Positions 1-6,371 of a stretch of DNA of 14,726 nucleotides are shown one piece after another (position 1 is the stretch's first letter; each line of letters opens with the position of its first letter). Where the stretch lies: NCBI GenBank assembly GCA_016303175.1, contig JAEDMF010000024.1, positions 1 to 14,726 of the forward strand. The letters are read 5' to 3'. The notes beneath the pieces were generated by a model. It made no database searches, was not told the DNA's origin, and saw only the letters and a program-made list of their open reading frames with translations. Made by a program: the position numbers and the translations under genes. The stretch comes from Bacteroidales bacterium. Lineage in GTDB: Bacteria; Bacteroidota; Bacteroidia; Bacteroidales; UBA932.

Positions 1-140
1 GTCTTGATATCTGGAAATTCCAGTTCAGCCTGCGCTATGACTGGCGTTTCGGCCAGTGGACAGCAGCTTCCGGCGGCAGCATCATCGATCCGGGAGCCAG
101 CCGTGCCCTTACTTTCCACGCAGTGTTTTTCTTCAATTAG
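1..140 (+). CDS. C-terminal fragment of a probable outer-membrane beta-barrel protein (5' end outside window)
   Basis: An open frame enters from the left edge, with its first whole codon at position 3, and ends at a TAG (138-140). It encodes about 45 residues. The fragment shows alternating hydrophobic and polar residues with many aromatics (for example WKFQFSLRYDWRF) and finishes in an aromatic-rich strand, LTFHAVFFFN. This is the usual look of the last strands of an outer-membrane beta-barrel, whose terminal strand is normally aromatic-rich. The family cannot be named from so short a piece. The next gene starts about 50 bp downstream on the same strand, so the two could share a transcript, but nothing in the sequence proves it. 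Confidence 0.5.
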   Translation, partial: LDIWKFQFSLRYDWRFGQWTAASGGSIIDPGASRALTFHAVFFFN

Positions 141-191
141 TGTCATTGCCTAAAATTACTCAGGCTCAAACATTTATAGCAGCTGTCTTTG

Positions 192-1169
192 ATGGATGTA
201 GATAAGATAAAGATACTTTTGGGAGAACACTGGGAGGCCATGCAGGAAGGTATCCGCGCCTACTTGGGGACGGATATTCCCCTTTTGGACGCGGTTAATA
301 CCAATCTGCTCGCCAATTCCGGCAAGCAGGTCCGCCCTATGCTTTCTCTACTGACTGCGGCTGCCTGTTCGGAAGGAAAAATCAATGAGGATGCGGTAAA
401 ACTCGCCGTGGCTTCGGAACTTATGCACAATGCCACCCTTCTGCACGACGATGTGGCGGACCAGGCCGACGAGCGTCGCGGTAAGCCCACTCTGCGTAAG
501 ATGATGGGTCCTCAAGCGAGTGTGCTGGTCGGAGATTTCTGGCTTGTTCGAGCCTTACTGGCCATTTTGGATATAAGCCGTGGTAGGGAAAGAGTAATTT
601 CTCTGTTTGCCGGCACTCTTGCTGACCTTGCCGAGGGGGAGATGTACCAGCTCCAGAAGGCCTCCACCTGCGACACCGATTTTGAGGATTATCTGCGCAT
701 TGTATATGGCAAGACCTCGTCCCTGTTTGTCGTGAGCTGCCTGTCCGCTGCCATAGCCGTGGGCGCTCCCGCGGAATATGAGGAGGCTGTGAAGGAGTAC
801 GGACGCCATTTGGGCTACGCCTTCCAGATGATGGATGATATTTTTGATTATACCTCTCCCGAGAAAGTAGGCAAGCCCTGCGGGGTGGATGTTCTGGAGC
901 ATAAGATTACGCTTCCTCTGTTGTGTGCGCTTGAGCAGGTGACAGCGCGGGAGCAGGAAGAGATCAGGGCTGCGGTGCGGGAGATTACCCCCGAAGGAAG
1001 GGACCGCATCATTGAGTTCGTGAAGGAGCATAAGGGCGTCCAGAGAGCCAGTAAGGTGTTGGAGGAGTATTCTGACAAGGCAGTGCAGGCCCTGGCGGTT
1101 CTGCCGGATACAAAATACAGGCGCGCGCTCGAGGATATGGCCAGGTACTTGGCGCATCGTTCATCATAA
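192..1169 (+). CDS. Long-chain polyprenyl diphosphate synthase (octaprenyl/solanesyl type)
   Basis: This is a trans-isoprenyl diphosphate synthase of 325 residues, the usual length for the family. It adds isopentenyl diphosphate units to an allylic primer to make the long side chain of respiratory quinone, most likely menaquinone in this lineage. Both Asp-rich motifs are present: DDVAD at residues 86-90, followed by ERRGKPT, and DDIFD at 215-219. The fifth residue before the first motif is Ala81. A small residue there is typical of long-chain enzymes, whereas short-chain FPP/GGPP synthases carry an aromatic. I chose the ATG at 192; a TTG directly before it (189) adds one residue and is less likely. 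No clear Shine-Dalgarno site is visible. The gene heads a + strand cluster, with holB 12 bp downstream. Exact product length cannot be read from sequence. Confidence 0.93.
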   Translation: MDVDKIKILLGEHWEAMQEGIRAYLGTDIPLLDAVNTNLLANSGKQVRPMLSLLTAAACSEGKINEDAVKLAVASELMHNATLLHDDVADQADERRGKPTLRKMMGPQASVLVGDFWLVRALLAILDISRGRERVISLFAGTLADLAEGEMYQLQKASTCDTDFEDYLRIVYGKTSSLFVVSCLSAAIAVGAPAEYEEAVKEYGRHLGYAFQMMDDIFDYTSPEKVGKPCGVDVLEHKITLPLLCALEQVTAREQEEIRAAVREITPEGRDRIIEFVKEHKGVQRASKVLEEYSDKAVQALAVLPDTKYRRALEDMARYLAHRSS

Positions 1170-1181
1170 TGGCATAAGGCA

Positions 1182-2213
1182 ATGAGGTTTGCGGATATAC
1201 AGGGCAATGCGGAGGCTGTGGCTGCTTTGAGAGCCATGGTGGATAATTCGCGTGTGCCTCACGCGATGATGTTTTATGAGAATCCCTCGTCGGGAGGTCT
1301 TGTGCTGGCAAATGCATTTCTGCAGTACCTTATGTGCGAACATCCCCACGATGGGGATTCTTGCGGCCAATGTCCCTCCTGCATCCAGATTTCCAAGCTC
1401 ATCCATCCGGACGTGCATTATGTATTTCCTGTCAACAAAGGCAAGGTCATAAAGAGTGACAAGCCCCTCTCTTCGGAAGGTATTGTGGCTTTCAGGGAGC
1501 TTTATGCCTCAAATCCGTACTTTACCGAGTTGGATTTGTATGACGCTCTCGGGATAGAGTCCAAGACGGGTAACATCACGGTAGCGGATGCCAAGGAAAT
1601 TCTCAGTACTCTGGCCCTGACGCCTCTAAGCGGGGAATACAAAGCGCTGGTGATGTTCTTGCCCGAGAAGATGAATTCCCAGACGGCCAATAAGATGCTC
1701 AAGCTGATTGAGGAACCTCCGGCAAAGACGGTCATCATCCTGATTACCCAGGACCCCGGTTCTGTTTTGCCTACGGTTACGAGCCGTTGTCAGGGGCTGA
1801 GGGTATTGCCTTTCGATCGCTCCCTGTCTGTCTGCGGCGGCGCTGCTGCTGACGTTGAGGATTTGTGGGTAAGGCTGCTGGAGGCCCTTCTGAGCCGTTC
1901 CCTGAAGGATGCCCTTTCCTGCGTGGAGGGCTTTGAGGCTCTCCGCTCTCGGGACAAGCAGGTGTCGTTCTGTACCTTCGCATCGGAACAACTGCGTAAG
2001 ATCTTCCTGACTTCGCGTCGTCTGGAAGATTTGGCTTACTGCCGCAGCGAAGCAGAGAAGGTCAGGGTGGGCGAAGCCGCAAAAATACTGCCCGCCAATT
2101 TCTACTCCCGTTCCGTGGCCGCGCTCAATGAGGCTGCCATGCTGATAGGACGCAATGTAGCGTCCAAAATGGTGTTCACACAATTGGTGAACAATTTATA
2201 TTCATTATTATGA
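1182..2213 (+). CDS. holB: DNA polymerase III subunit delta'
   Basis: This 343-residue protein is a clamp-loader subunit of the AAA+ fold, which helps place the sliding clamp on DNA at the replication fork. A four-cysteine zinc module is visible (Cys52, Cys61, Cys64, Cys67, in CGQCPSC). The conserved block NKMLKLIEEPP lies at about 170-180, and the SRC motif of clamp-loader subunits at 201-203 (VTSRC). The position of the Walker A loop reads ENPSSGGLVLANAF and lacks the GK[ST] lysine. That fits a delta' subunit that does not bind ATP, as is known for E. coli delta'. The ATG at 1182 follows a weak AAGG. The gene begins 12 bp after the polyprenyl synthase, and its TGA overlaps the ATG of the next gene in an ATGA junction, so translational coupling is likely. 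Confidence 0.92.
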   Translation: MRFADIQGNAEAVAALRAMVDNSRVPHAMMFYENPSSGGLVLANAFLQYLMCEHPHDGDSCGQCPSCIQISKLIHPDVHYVFPVNKGKVIKSDKPLSSEGIVAFRELYASNPYFTELDLYDALGIESKTGNITVADAKEILSTLALTPLSGEYKALVMFLPEKMNSQTANKMLKLIEEPPAKTVIILITQDPGSVLPTVTSRCQGLRVLPFDRSLSVCGGAAADVEDLWVRLLEALLSRSLKDALSCVEGFEALRSRDKQVSFCTFASEQLRKIFLTSRRLEDLAYCRSEAEKVRVGEAAKILPANFYSRSVAALNEAAMLIGRNVASKMVFTQLVNNLYSLL

Positions 2214-3349
2214 TAGAGAATAAAGAATTTGACTGCTCCAGAGGCTGTACCGTGGAGCGCAAGGAGGATGGTGAACTCAAATGCACCTATCGCAGCGGTT
2301 GCTGCAAGTTGGAGGTGTTCAACTACCTCAAAGGCGTGAATCAGGAGCAGTATGACAAATATTTTGAAGTCCGTTTCAAGAATACCCGCAAGGGCATATA
2401 TATCAATGACTCAGGCCAGAGCATAAAGACAGGCGACAAGGTGGTGGTGGAGGCCGCGACAGGACACGACCTCGGCATAGTCACTCTTGAAGGCCCCATT
2501 GTCGCTGCCCAGATGGCCGCCAAGCATATCAATCCGGAGGAATTCGAATTCCGCAAGATTTATCGCAAGGCAAAACCCCTTGATATCGAAAAATGGCGTG
2601 AGGCAACCGCCCGCGAACAGGAAACGATGATTCGTGCGCGTCAGCTTGCCGCCAATTTGTCGCTCGAGATGAAGATAGGTGATGTGGAGTTTCAGGGTGA
2701 CGGTACCAAGGCCATATTCTATTATATTGCCAACGGTCGCGTGGATTTCCGTCAGCTCATCAAAGATTTTGCCGAGGAATTCCATATCCGGGTGGAGATG
2801 AAGCAGATAGGAGCCCGCCAGGAAGCCGGCCTCATAGGCGGTTTGGGCATATGCGGAAGGGAACTTTGCTGTTCCAACTACATATCCTCCTTCAAGAGCA
2901 TCAGCACCAGCGCGGCAAGATGCCAGGATCTTTCGCTCAATCCGCAGAAATTGGCCGGACAGTGCGGCAAGCTGAAATGTTGCCTCAATTACGAAGTGGC
3001 TGCCTATATGGATGCCCAACAGTACATTCCCCGACTTCACCAGCCTCTCGAATTCCAGGATGGTCTGGCATATCTGGCCAAGACCGACATTCTGGCCCAG
3101 ACTATGTATTTCACCTATGAGAAAGGCTCTTTGAGCATGCTTTATCCTCTTAAAGCTTCTGAGGTGAAGGAAATTATGGAATTGAACCGCAAAGGCATCA
3201 AGCCGGAGACCATCAAACCTGCGGCCGAGGCAGTTCAGAAAGACTTTGTAGCAACTGAAGACACGGATGATATATCCCGTTTCGACAATAAGAAGGCCGC
3301 AAAAAAGAAGCATCGTCACAACAACAGAAAGCGCAAGAGCAATGAGTAA
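2210..3349 (+). CDS. ricT: PSP1-domain protein, RicT (YaaT) family
   Basis: This 379-residue protein has the PSP1/RicT core. Conserved blocks include VRFKNTRKGIY (about 54-64), GHDLGIVTLEG (85-95), the GDVEFQGDGTKAIFYY region (157-172) and GARQEAGLIGGLGICGRELC (201-220), then a second Cys cluster, CGKLKCC (252-258). In Bacillus, RicT forms the Y-complex with RicA and RicF, binds Fe-S clusters and influences RNA processing and sporulation. This window carries neither partner and nothing linked to sporulation, so its role here is likely general RNA metabolism (inference). The first 32 residues hold five more cysteines (9, 13, 25, 31, 32), and the C-terminus is a strongly basic tail (KKKHRHNNRKRK). 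The ATG overlaps the holB stop by 4 bp, and the 3' end overlaps trmB by 8 bp. Confidence 0.88.
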   Translation: MIENKEFDCSRGCTVERKEDGELKCTYRSGCCKLEVFNYLKGVNQEQYDKYFEVRFKNTRKGIYINDSGQSIKTGDKVVVEAATGHDLGIVTLEGPIVAAQMAAKHINPEEFEFRKIYRKAKPLDIEKWREATAREQETMIRARQLAANLSLEMKIGDVEFQGDGTKAIFYYIANGRVDFRQLIKDFAEEFHIRVEMKQIGARQEAGLIGGLGICGRELCCSNYISSFKSISTSAARCQDLSLNPQKLAGQCGKLKCCLNYEVAAYMDAQQYIPRLHQPLEFQDGLAYLAKTDILAQTMYFTYEKGSLSMLYPLKASEVKEIMELNRKGIKPETIKPAAEAVQKDFVATEDTDDISRFDNKKAAKKKHRHNNRKRKSNE

Positions 3350-4055
3350 GGGCAAGTTATTCAAGTTTGCGGAGAATGAGACTTTCTCCTGTCTGTACCA
3401 ACCCTCCCAGGATGAGGTTCTCCATAAGGATGACCCCATCAAAGGTCGTTGGAATGAAGAAATGTTCTGCAAACGTCTGACGGGCAATGCCGCCCCGATT
3501 ACGCTCGAACTGGGCTGCGGCAAGGGCGAATATACTATAGACCTTGCGACCCGCGTGCCCTCCTGCAATTATATAGGAGTTGACATCAAGGGAGCCCGTC
3601 TGTGGCGAGGAGCCAAGACTGCAACTGAGAATGCTCTGTCAAATGTGGCTTTTCTGCGCACCAGGATAGAGTTTATCAATTCTCTGTTTGCTCCGTCGGA
3701 AGTTTCCCAGATTTGGATTACCTTCTGTGACCCCCAGCCCAAAAAGCCCAATAAGAGGCTCACTTCTCCTATGTTTCTGGAGCGTTATCGTAAATTCCTT
3801 GTTCCCGGAGGCATAGTACATTTGAAAACCGACTCCCGGGAACTGCATGAGTTCACCCTTGAGGTTATAGAGCAGGAAGGACTTGAGCTGTTGTGCGCTA
3901 CCGATGATTTGTACGGAGGCAAGGGTACGCATTTCTGCGCTCCCTCCTGCGACCTTCTGGACAGACCCGAGCTCAAGGCTGTCCAGACTCACTATGAGAA
4001 GATGTTTCTGGCAGAGGGTAAGCCCATTACATATTTGGCTTTCCGCTTGAGGTGA
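3342..4055 (+). CDS. trmB: tRNA (guanine-N7-)-methyltransferase
   Basis: This is an S-adenosylmethionine-dependent class I methyltransferase of 237 residues that makes m7G at position 46 in the variable loop of tRNAs. The SAM-binding motif LELGCGKGEY is at 55-64 and the acidic strand GVDIKG at 79-84. The TrmB signature region, FCDPQPKKPNKRL, is at about 128-140, and KTDS at 162-165. The frame stays open upstream to an ATG at 3267, but that would lie deep inside ricT and add 25 residues unlike the family. The ATG at 3342 (MSKGKLFKF) fits the family start and overlaps ricT by 8 bp. The TGA (4053-4055) lies inside the first copy of the tandem array that follows. It is the last gene of the + strand cluster. 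Confidence 0.94.
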   Translation: MSKGKLFKFAENETFSCLYQPSQDEVLHKDDPIKGRWNEEMFCKRLTGNAAPITLELGCGKGEYTIDLATRVPSCNYIGVDIKGARLWRGAKTATENALSNVAFLRTRIEFINSLFAPSEVSQIWITFCDPQPKKPNKRLTSPMFLERYRKFLVPGGIVHLKTDSRELHEFTLEVIEQEGLELLCATDDLYGGKGTHFCAPSCDLLDRPELKAVQTHYEKMFLAEGKPITYLAFRLR

Positions 4056-4215
4056 CTCTGCCTGAGGTGACTCTGCCTGAGGAGTCTCTGTCCGAAGGGA
4101 TTCTGCCCGAGGTGACTCTCTGTTTGAGGAGCCTCTGTCCGAGGGGATTCTACCCGAGGTGACTCTCTGTTTGATGAGCCTCTGTCCGAGGGGATTCTGC
4201 CCGAAGTAACTATGG
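4049..4215. repeat. Intergenic tandem array of 15-17 bp modules (A-A-B-C-A-B-C-A-B-C-A')
   Basis: Three related module types repeat. A is GAGGTGACTCTGCCT (4049, 4064) or its 17-bp form GAGGTGACTCTCTGTTT (4109, 4156). B resembles GAGGAGCCTCTGTCC (4079, 4126, 4173). C resembles GAGGGGATTCTGCCC (4094, 4141, 4188). A degenerate A copy starts at 4203. A+B+C make a higher-order unit of 47 bp (4109-4155 and 4156-4202, nearly identical), with an older 45-bp copy at 4064-4108. Most modules begin with a short inverted repeat of the form GAR-NNNN-YTC, so each could fold into a 3-bp mini-hairpin; several loops read GTGA or GGGA. The array starts within the last codons of trmB and ends on the yidD stop codon, filling the whole gap between these convergent genes. 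Origin by slippage or unequal exchange is inferred. Confidence 0.93.
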
Positions 4216-4449
4216 TACGGGGTCGTAGCCGCTGCCGCCGAAGGGGTGGCAACGCAGGATGCGCCTTATACTGAGGTAGAGTCCCTTGATGGGGCCGTAC
4301 TTGCGCAGGGCTTCCAGCGCATATTGGGAACAAGTTGGTGTGAATCGGCAACTCCCGGCCGGTTTGAGAGGGGATATGCAGAGCTGATAGAAGCGTACCA
4401 GGGCGATGAGGGGTAGAGCAGCCCACCTTCGCAGGTCAGATCTGTTCAT
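4210..4449 (-). CDS. yidD: Membrane protein insertion efficiency factor YidD
   Basis: This small protein of 79 residues has the standard YidD layout. An N-terminal amphipathic or hydrophobic stretch (PLIALVRFYQLCISPL) is followed by the diagnostic core SCRFTPTCSQYALEALRKYG and the end HPFGGSGYDPVP. The family assists YidC-dependent insertion of inner-membrane proteins, and its gene normally follows rnpA, as here. The ATG at 4447-4449 lies inside rnpA, giving a 14-bp overlap and probable translational coupling. The TAG (4210-4212) falls within the last degenerate copy of the tandem array described at 4049-4215. It is the last gene of the minus-strand operon and converges on trmB. Confidence 0.95.
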   Translation of the reverse strand: MNRSDLRRWAALPLIALVRFYQLCISPLKPAGSCRFTPTCSQYALEALRKYGPIKGLYLSIRRILRCHPFGGSGYDPVP

Positions 4450-4969
4450 TTTTGTGCAGTTTGGAGGATATTTGTTTCAGGATGGCGGCCACGCAGTCGC
4501 TTATCTGGCTATATGGGGCAATGTCCTTGCTTTTGTAAACAAACATCAAATCCACTCCGTTGCCAGTCAGAAGCTGCTTCTGAAGGCGGTAGGCTTCGCG
4601 GATGCGGCGCTTCAGCAGATTGCGCTTGACGGCCCTTCTAAACATTTTCTTAGGCACTGAAACAACTATTCTGTTGAGATGTACGGGCGTGCCCTGCGCG
4701 GCGGTAACCTTGGAGGCATCAGCTGCCTCGACCTTGCCAGCCAACCCTGCCACCCCTGCTGCTCCGGCCTTTTCCGCAGTCTCAATAACCTCAGCCACCC
4801 CGGCCGCTCCGGTCTTTTCCGCTACCTCAATAGCCTCAGCCGCCCCGGTATTCCGTATCACCCAGCAACAACGCAGAGGCCCGCTGCCGACATAGTGACC
4901 GCGGGCAATCAGATGTTCGATAGCCTTCAGGGAACTAATGCGCTCCTTTTTTGAAAGGCCATGTTCCAC
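4436..4969 (-). CDS. rnpA: Ribonuclease P protein component with an Ala/Glu-rich repeat insertion
   Basis: This is the protein subunit of RNase P, which helps the catalytic RNA remove 5' leaders from tRNA precursors. The RNA-binding signature RNLLKRRIREAYR is at residues 116-128, preceded by IVVSVPKKMFRRAVK. The N-terminal KKERISSLKAIEHL helix and the C-terminal strand and helix are also recognisable. At 177 residues it is longer than usual (about 110-140). The excess is an insertion at about 41-93, between the strand ending WVIRN and the strand starting NRIVVSV. The insertion consists of roughly three 15-residue Ala/Gly/Glu-rich repeats (TGAAEAIEVAEK-like). Translation probably starts at GTG (4967-4969), immediately after the hemD stop, because no in-frame ATG lies before the core. 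Its 3' end overlaps yidD by 14 bp. Confidence 0.92.
   Translation of the reverse strand: MEHGLSKKERISSLKAIEHLIARGHYVGSGPLRCCWVIRNTGAAEAIEVAEKTGAAGVAEVIETAEKAGAAGVAGLAGKVEAADASKVTAAQGTPVHLNRIVVSVPKKMFRRAVKRNLLKRRIREAYRLQKQLLTGNGVDLMFVYKSKDIAPYSQISDCVAAILKQISSKLHKNEQI
4716..4850 (-). repeat. In-frame 45-bp tandem repeats inside rnpA
   Basis: Two 45-bp units at 4761-4805 and 4806-4850 are closely similar; both contain the + strand core CCTCA with CAATARCCTCAGCC. A third, degenerate unit lies at 4716-4760. Because 45 is a multiple of three, the array keeps the rnpA frame and encodes the 15-residue repeats TGAAEAIEVAEKTGA, AGVAEVIETAEKAGA and AGVAGLAGKVEAADA. The units do not resemble the array at 4049-4215, although both have 15-bp-based periods. 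Confidence 0.85.
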
Positions 4970-5716
4970 TTAATTGTTCTGTTTGAGAATGTTTTCTATT
5001 GCTGCAACCAGGGACGGGCAGTTGGGCCCCGGAGCATTCAGGGTTTCGCTTAATCCGGCCTCGGAAAGTGCGCTTTTGAGCGATGCGGAGGCTCCGTAAG
5101 TAATGATGGCCCGTTCCTCCTGCTTGAAATCGGGACAGTTCTGCAGCAGGGAAGTCACATCCATTTTGTTGCAGAATACAAAGGCATCGTAACTCTCCAG
5201 ATTCTGGCTGCTCAGGTCTGACATCACGCTTTTTGCGAAAATGGCGCTGCTGAATTTATATGAGCTGCCCTCAAATACGCGGGTAACGCTGTTGTTCTTG
5301 TTGTCTGAGGTTACTATCAGGAAATTGTCGTCCTTGTGCTTTGCCGTAATCAGGTTCAAAATGGAGGATGGCGTTCCGTCTCCGTAGAAAATCTTGCGCT
5401 TGCGATATACTATGTGCTTCTGGAGATAGTTGGCTACTTTCTCGTTCGTGCAGAAGTATTTCATTGTATCGGGAATTCTCACCCGCAACTCCTCGCAAAG
5501 GGAGAAAAAGGCGTCGATGGTGGTGCGGGAGGAGAATACAATAGCAGAAAAATCATTCACGTTGCATCTTTGGGCACGTATCTCCATAGAGCTCACCGGC
5601 TGGATGGTGAAGAAGGGGACGAAGTCGATGGTAATGCCGTATTTGTTGCCCAACTCCGTGTAGGACTGCATTAATTTAGGCGCGTTCTGGGATACTATTA
5701 TTTTCTTGATTTGCAT
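4970..5716 (-). CDS. hemD: Uroporphyrinogen-III synthase
   Basis: This cytosolic enzyme of tetrapyrrole synthesis cyclises hydroxymethylbilane to uroporphyrinogen III. The 248-residue product has the two-lobed HemD pattern and blocks I associate with the Bacteroidales form: KKIIVSQ at the N-terminus, AIVFSSRTTIDAFFSLCEEL at about 58-77, PDTMKYFC (82-89) and YRKRKIFYGDG (104-114). HemD sequences diverge strongly and lack an invariant catalytic motif, so the call rests on overall pattern. The ATG (5714-5716) is 10 bp after the DUF4271 stop. The TAA (4970-4972) touches the GTG start of rnpA with no spacer. A possible internal promoter lies upstream at 5782-5789. Confidence 0.88.
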   Translation of the reverse strand: MQIKKIIVSQNAPKLMQSYTELGNKYGITIDFVPFFTIQPVSSMEIRAQRCNVNDFSAIVFSSRTTIDAFFSLCEELRVRIPDTMKYFCTNEKVANYLQKHIVYRKRKIFYGDGTPSSILNLITAKHKDDNFLIVTSDNKNNSVTRVFEGSSYKFSSAIFAKSVMSDLSSQNLESYDAFVFCNKMDVTSLLQNCPDFKQEERAIITYGASASLKSALSEAGLSETLNAPGPNCPSLVAAIENILKQNN

Positions 5717-5726
5717 ATTTGCATCT

Positions 5727-6371
5727 CTAAAAAATTACCGCCGGAATGACGAGAATGGCGGTGGGTAAAATTTCAAGGGTGCAAAGGTACAAAAAAGCGC
5801 GCAAATAACCTTGATAATGGGCAAAAATTTGTGTTGTCCTGAGCAAATTCATCAAATAACATATCCCTAACTCCCATAATAAGATAGCTCTTGTGATGCA
5901 TGCGTCTGTCCCGCACAAGGCGCATACGGCGGCGCTAACGCAGACCAGCAGGTAGGATATGGTGCAGAAACTGTAGGCTACGCGTATGCAGTAAGCATAG
6001 CTGTTGCGGTCCGTCTTTTTCCCTCGAAAGATTATGGTGCAGATTCGACGAAGCAGAAAATATGCGGCGAAAAGAGCGGCGTACAGTCCGAGGCTGCCCC
6101 ATGCATTGCCGGCAAGCTTTTCTATTGGGGGATAAAGTCTGTATAGGGAGGCAATGCATATCATTGGAAGGGTCAGTCCGACGCATACGCTGTTGCGGGC
6201 GCGTGCAATTGAAAAGGCATCTTCAAGATTGTCGCATTCCTTTGTCCTGAGCAGACAAGCTAGCAGCCACGGAAAGATTCTTATAATCTTTTCCGTAAGG
6301 GTAATGATTACAAGACAACTCAGGGCAAGGCCCAGGCCGTACGGCAGGAAATCAGTTGCCCCTTCTGGCAT
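5727..6371 (-). CDS. DUF4271-type integral membrane protein
   Basis: This 214-residue inner-membrane protein has about five or six hydrophobic segments, at roughly 11-28, 62-80, 91-112, 131-153, 162-178 and 190-213. Size, topology and position directly upstream of hemD match the DUF4271 family of Bacteroidetes, for which I know no established function. A conserved-looking ARARN sequence follows the first loop (56-60), and the loop RGKKTDRN at 116-123 is basic. The ATG (6369-6371) lies inside the end of the SUI1 gene with a 20-bp overlap, and hemD follows after 10 bp, so it is almost certainly part of the same operon. Co-transcription with haem synthesis genes hints at, but does not show, a link to envelope or haem biology. 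Confidence 0.8.
   Translation of the reverse strand: MPEGATDFLPYGLGLALSCLVIITLTEKIIRIFPWLLACLLRTKECDNLEDAFSIARARNSVCVGLTLPMICIASLYRLYPPIEKLAGNAWGSLGLYAALFAAYFLLRRICTIIFRGKKTDRNSYAYCIRVAYSFCTISYLLVCVSAAVCALCGTDACITRAILLWELGICYLMNLLRTTQIFAHYQGYLRAFLYLCTLEILPTAILVIPAVIF
5782..5789 (-). promoter_or_regulatory. Possible internal -7 promoter element upstream of hemD
   Basis: On the minus strand the octamer TACCTTTG matches the Bacteroidetes -7 consensus TAnnTTTG and would start transcription about 60 nt before hemD. It lies within the 3' coding end of the DUF4271 gene, where it encodes Tyr-Leu-Cys. No TTTG is found at the usual 19-23 nt further upstream, so it may be a chance match. Confidence 0.3.

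Noticed and set aside
141..191. A promoter before the polyprenyl synthase (TGTCTTTG just before the start)
   Set aside because: It differs from TAnnTTTG at the second base and overlaps the start codon, so transcription would begin inside the gene.
2411..3568. A long minus-strand frame (385 codons) antisense to ricT and trmB
   Set aside because: Both + strand genes in this region have strong family motifs. The antisense frame has no recognisable domain and is explained by the codon composition of the true genes.
4049..4215. The array as a CRISPR
   Set aside because: The modules are contiguous and all alike. There are no unique spacers between conserved repeats and no cas genes nearby.
3992..4426. 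A 144-codon minus-strand frame crossing the tandem array, with Ser/Glu/His-rich repeats
   Set aside because: It overlaps yidD in another frame and runs into the trmB end. Its repeats are simply the translation of the non-coding array, and it matches no known protein pattern.
4602..4954. Plus-strand frames rich in Ala/Pro/Ser opposite rnpA
   Set aside because: They are antisense readings of the rnpA repeat insertion. rnpA has a clear family signature and the right operon position.
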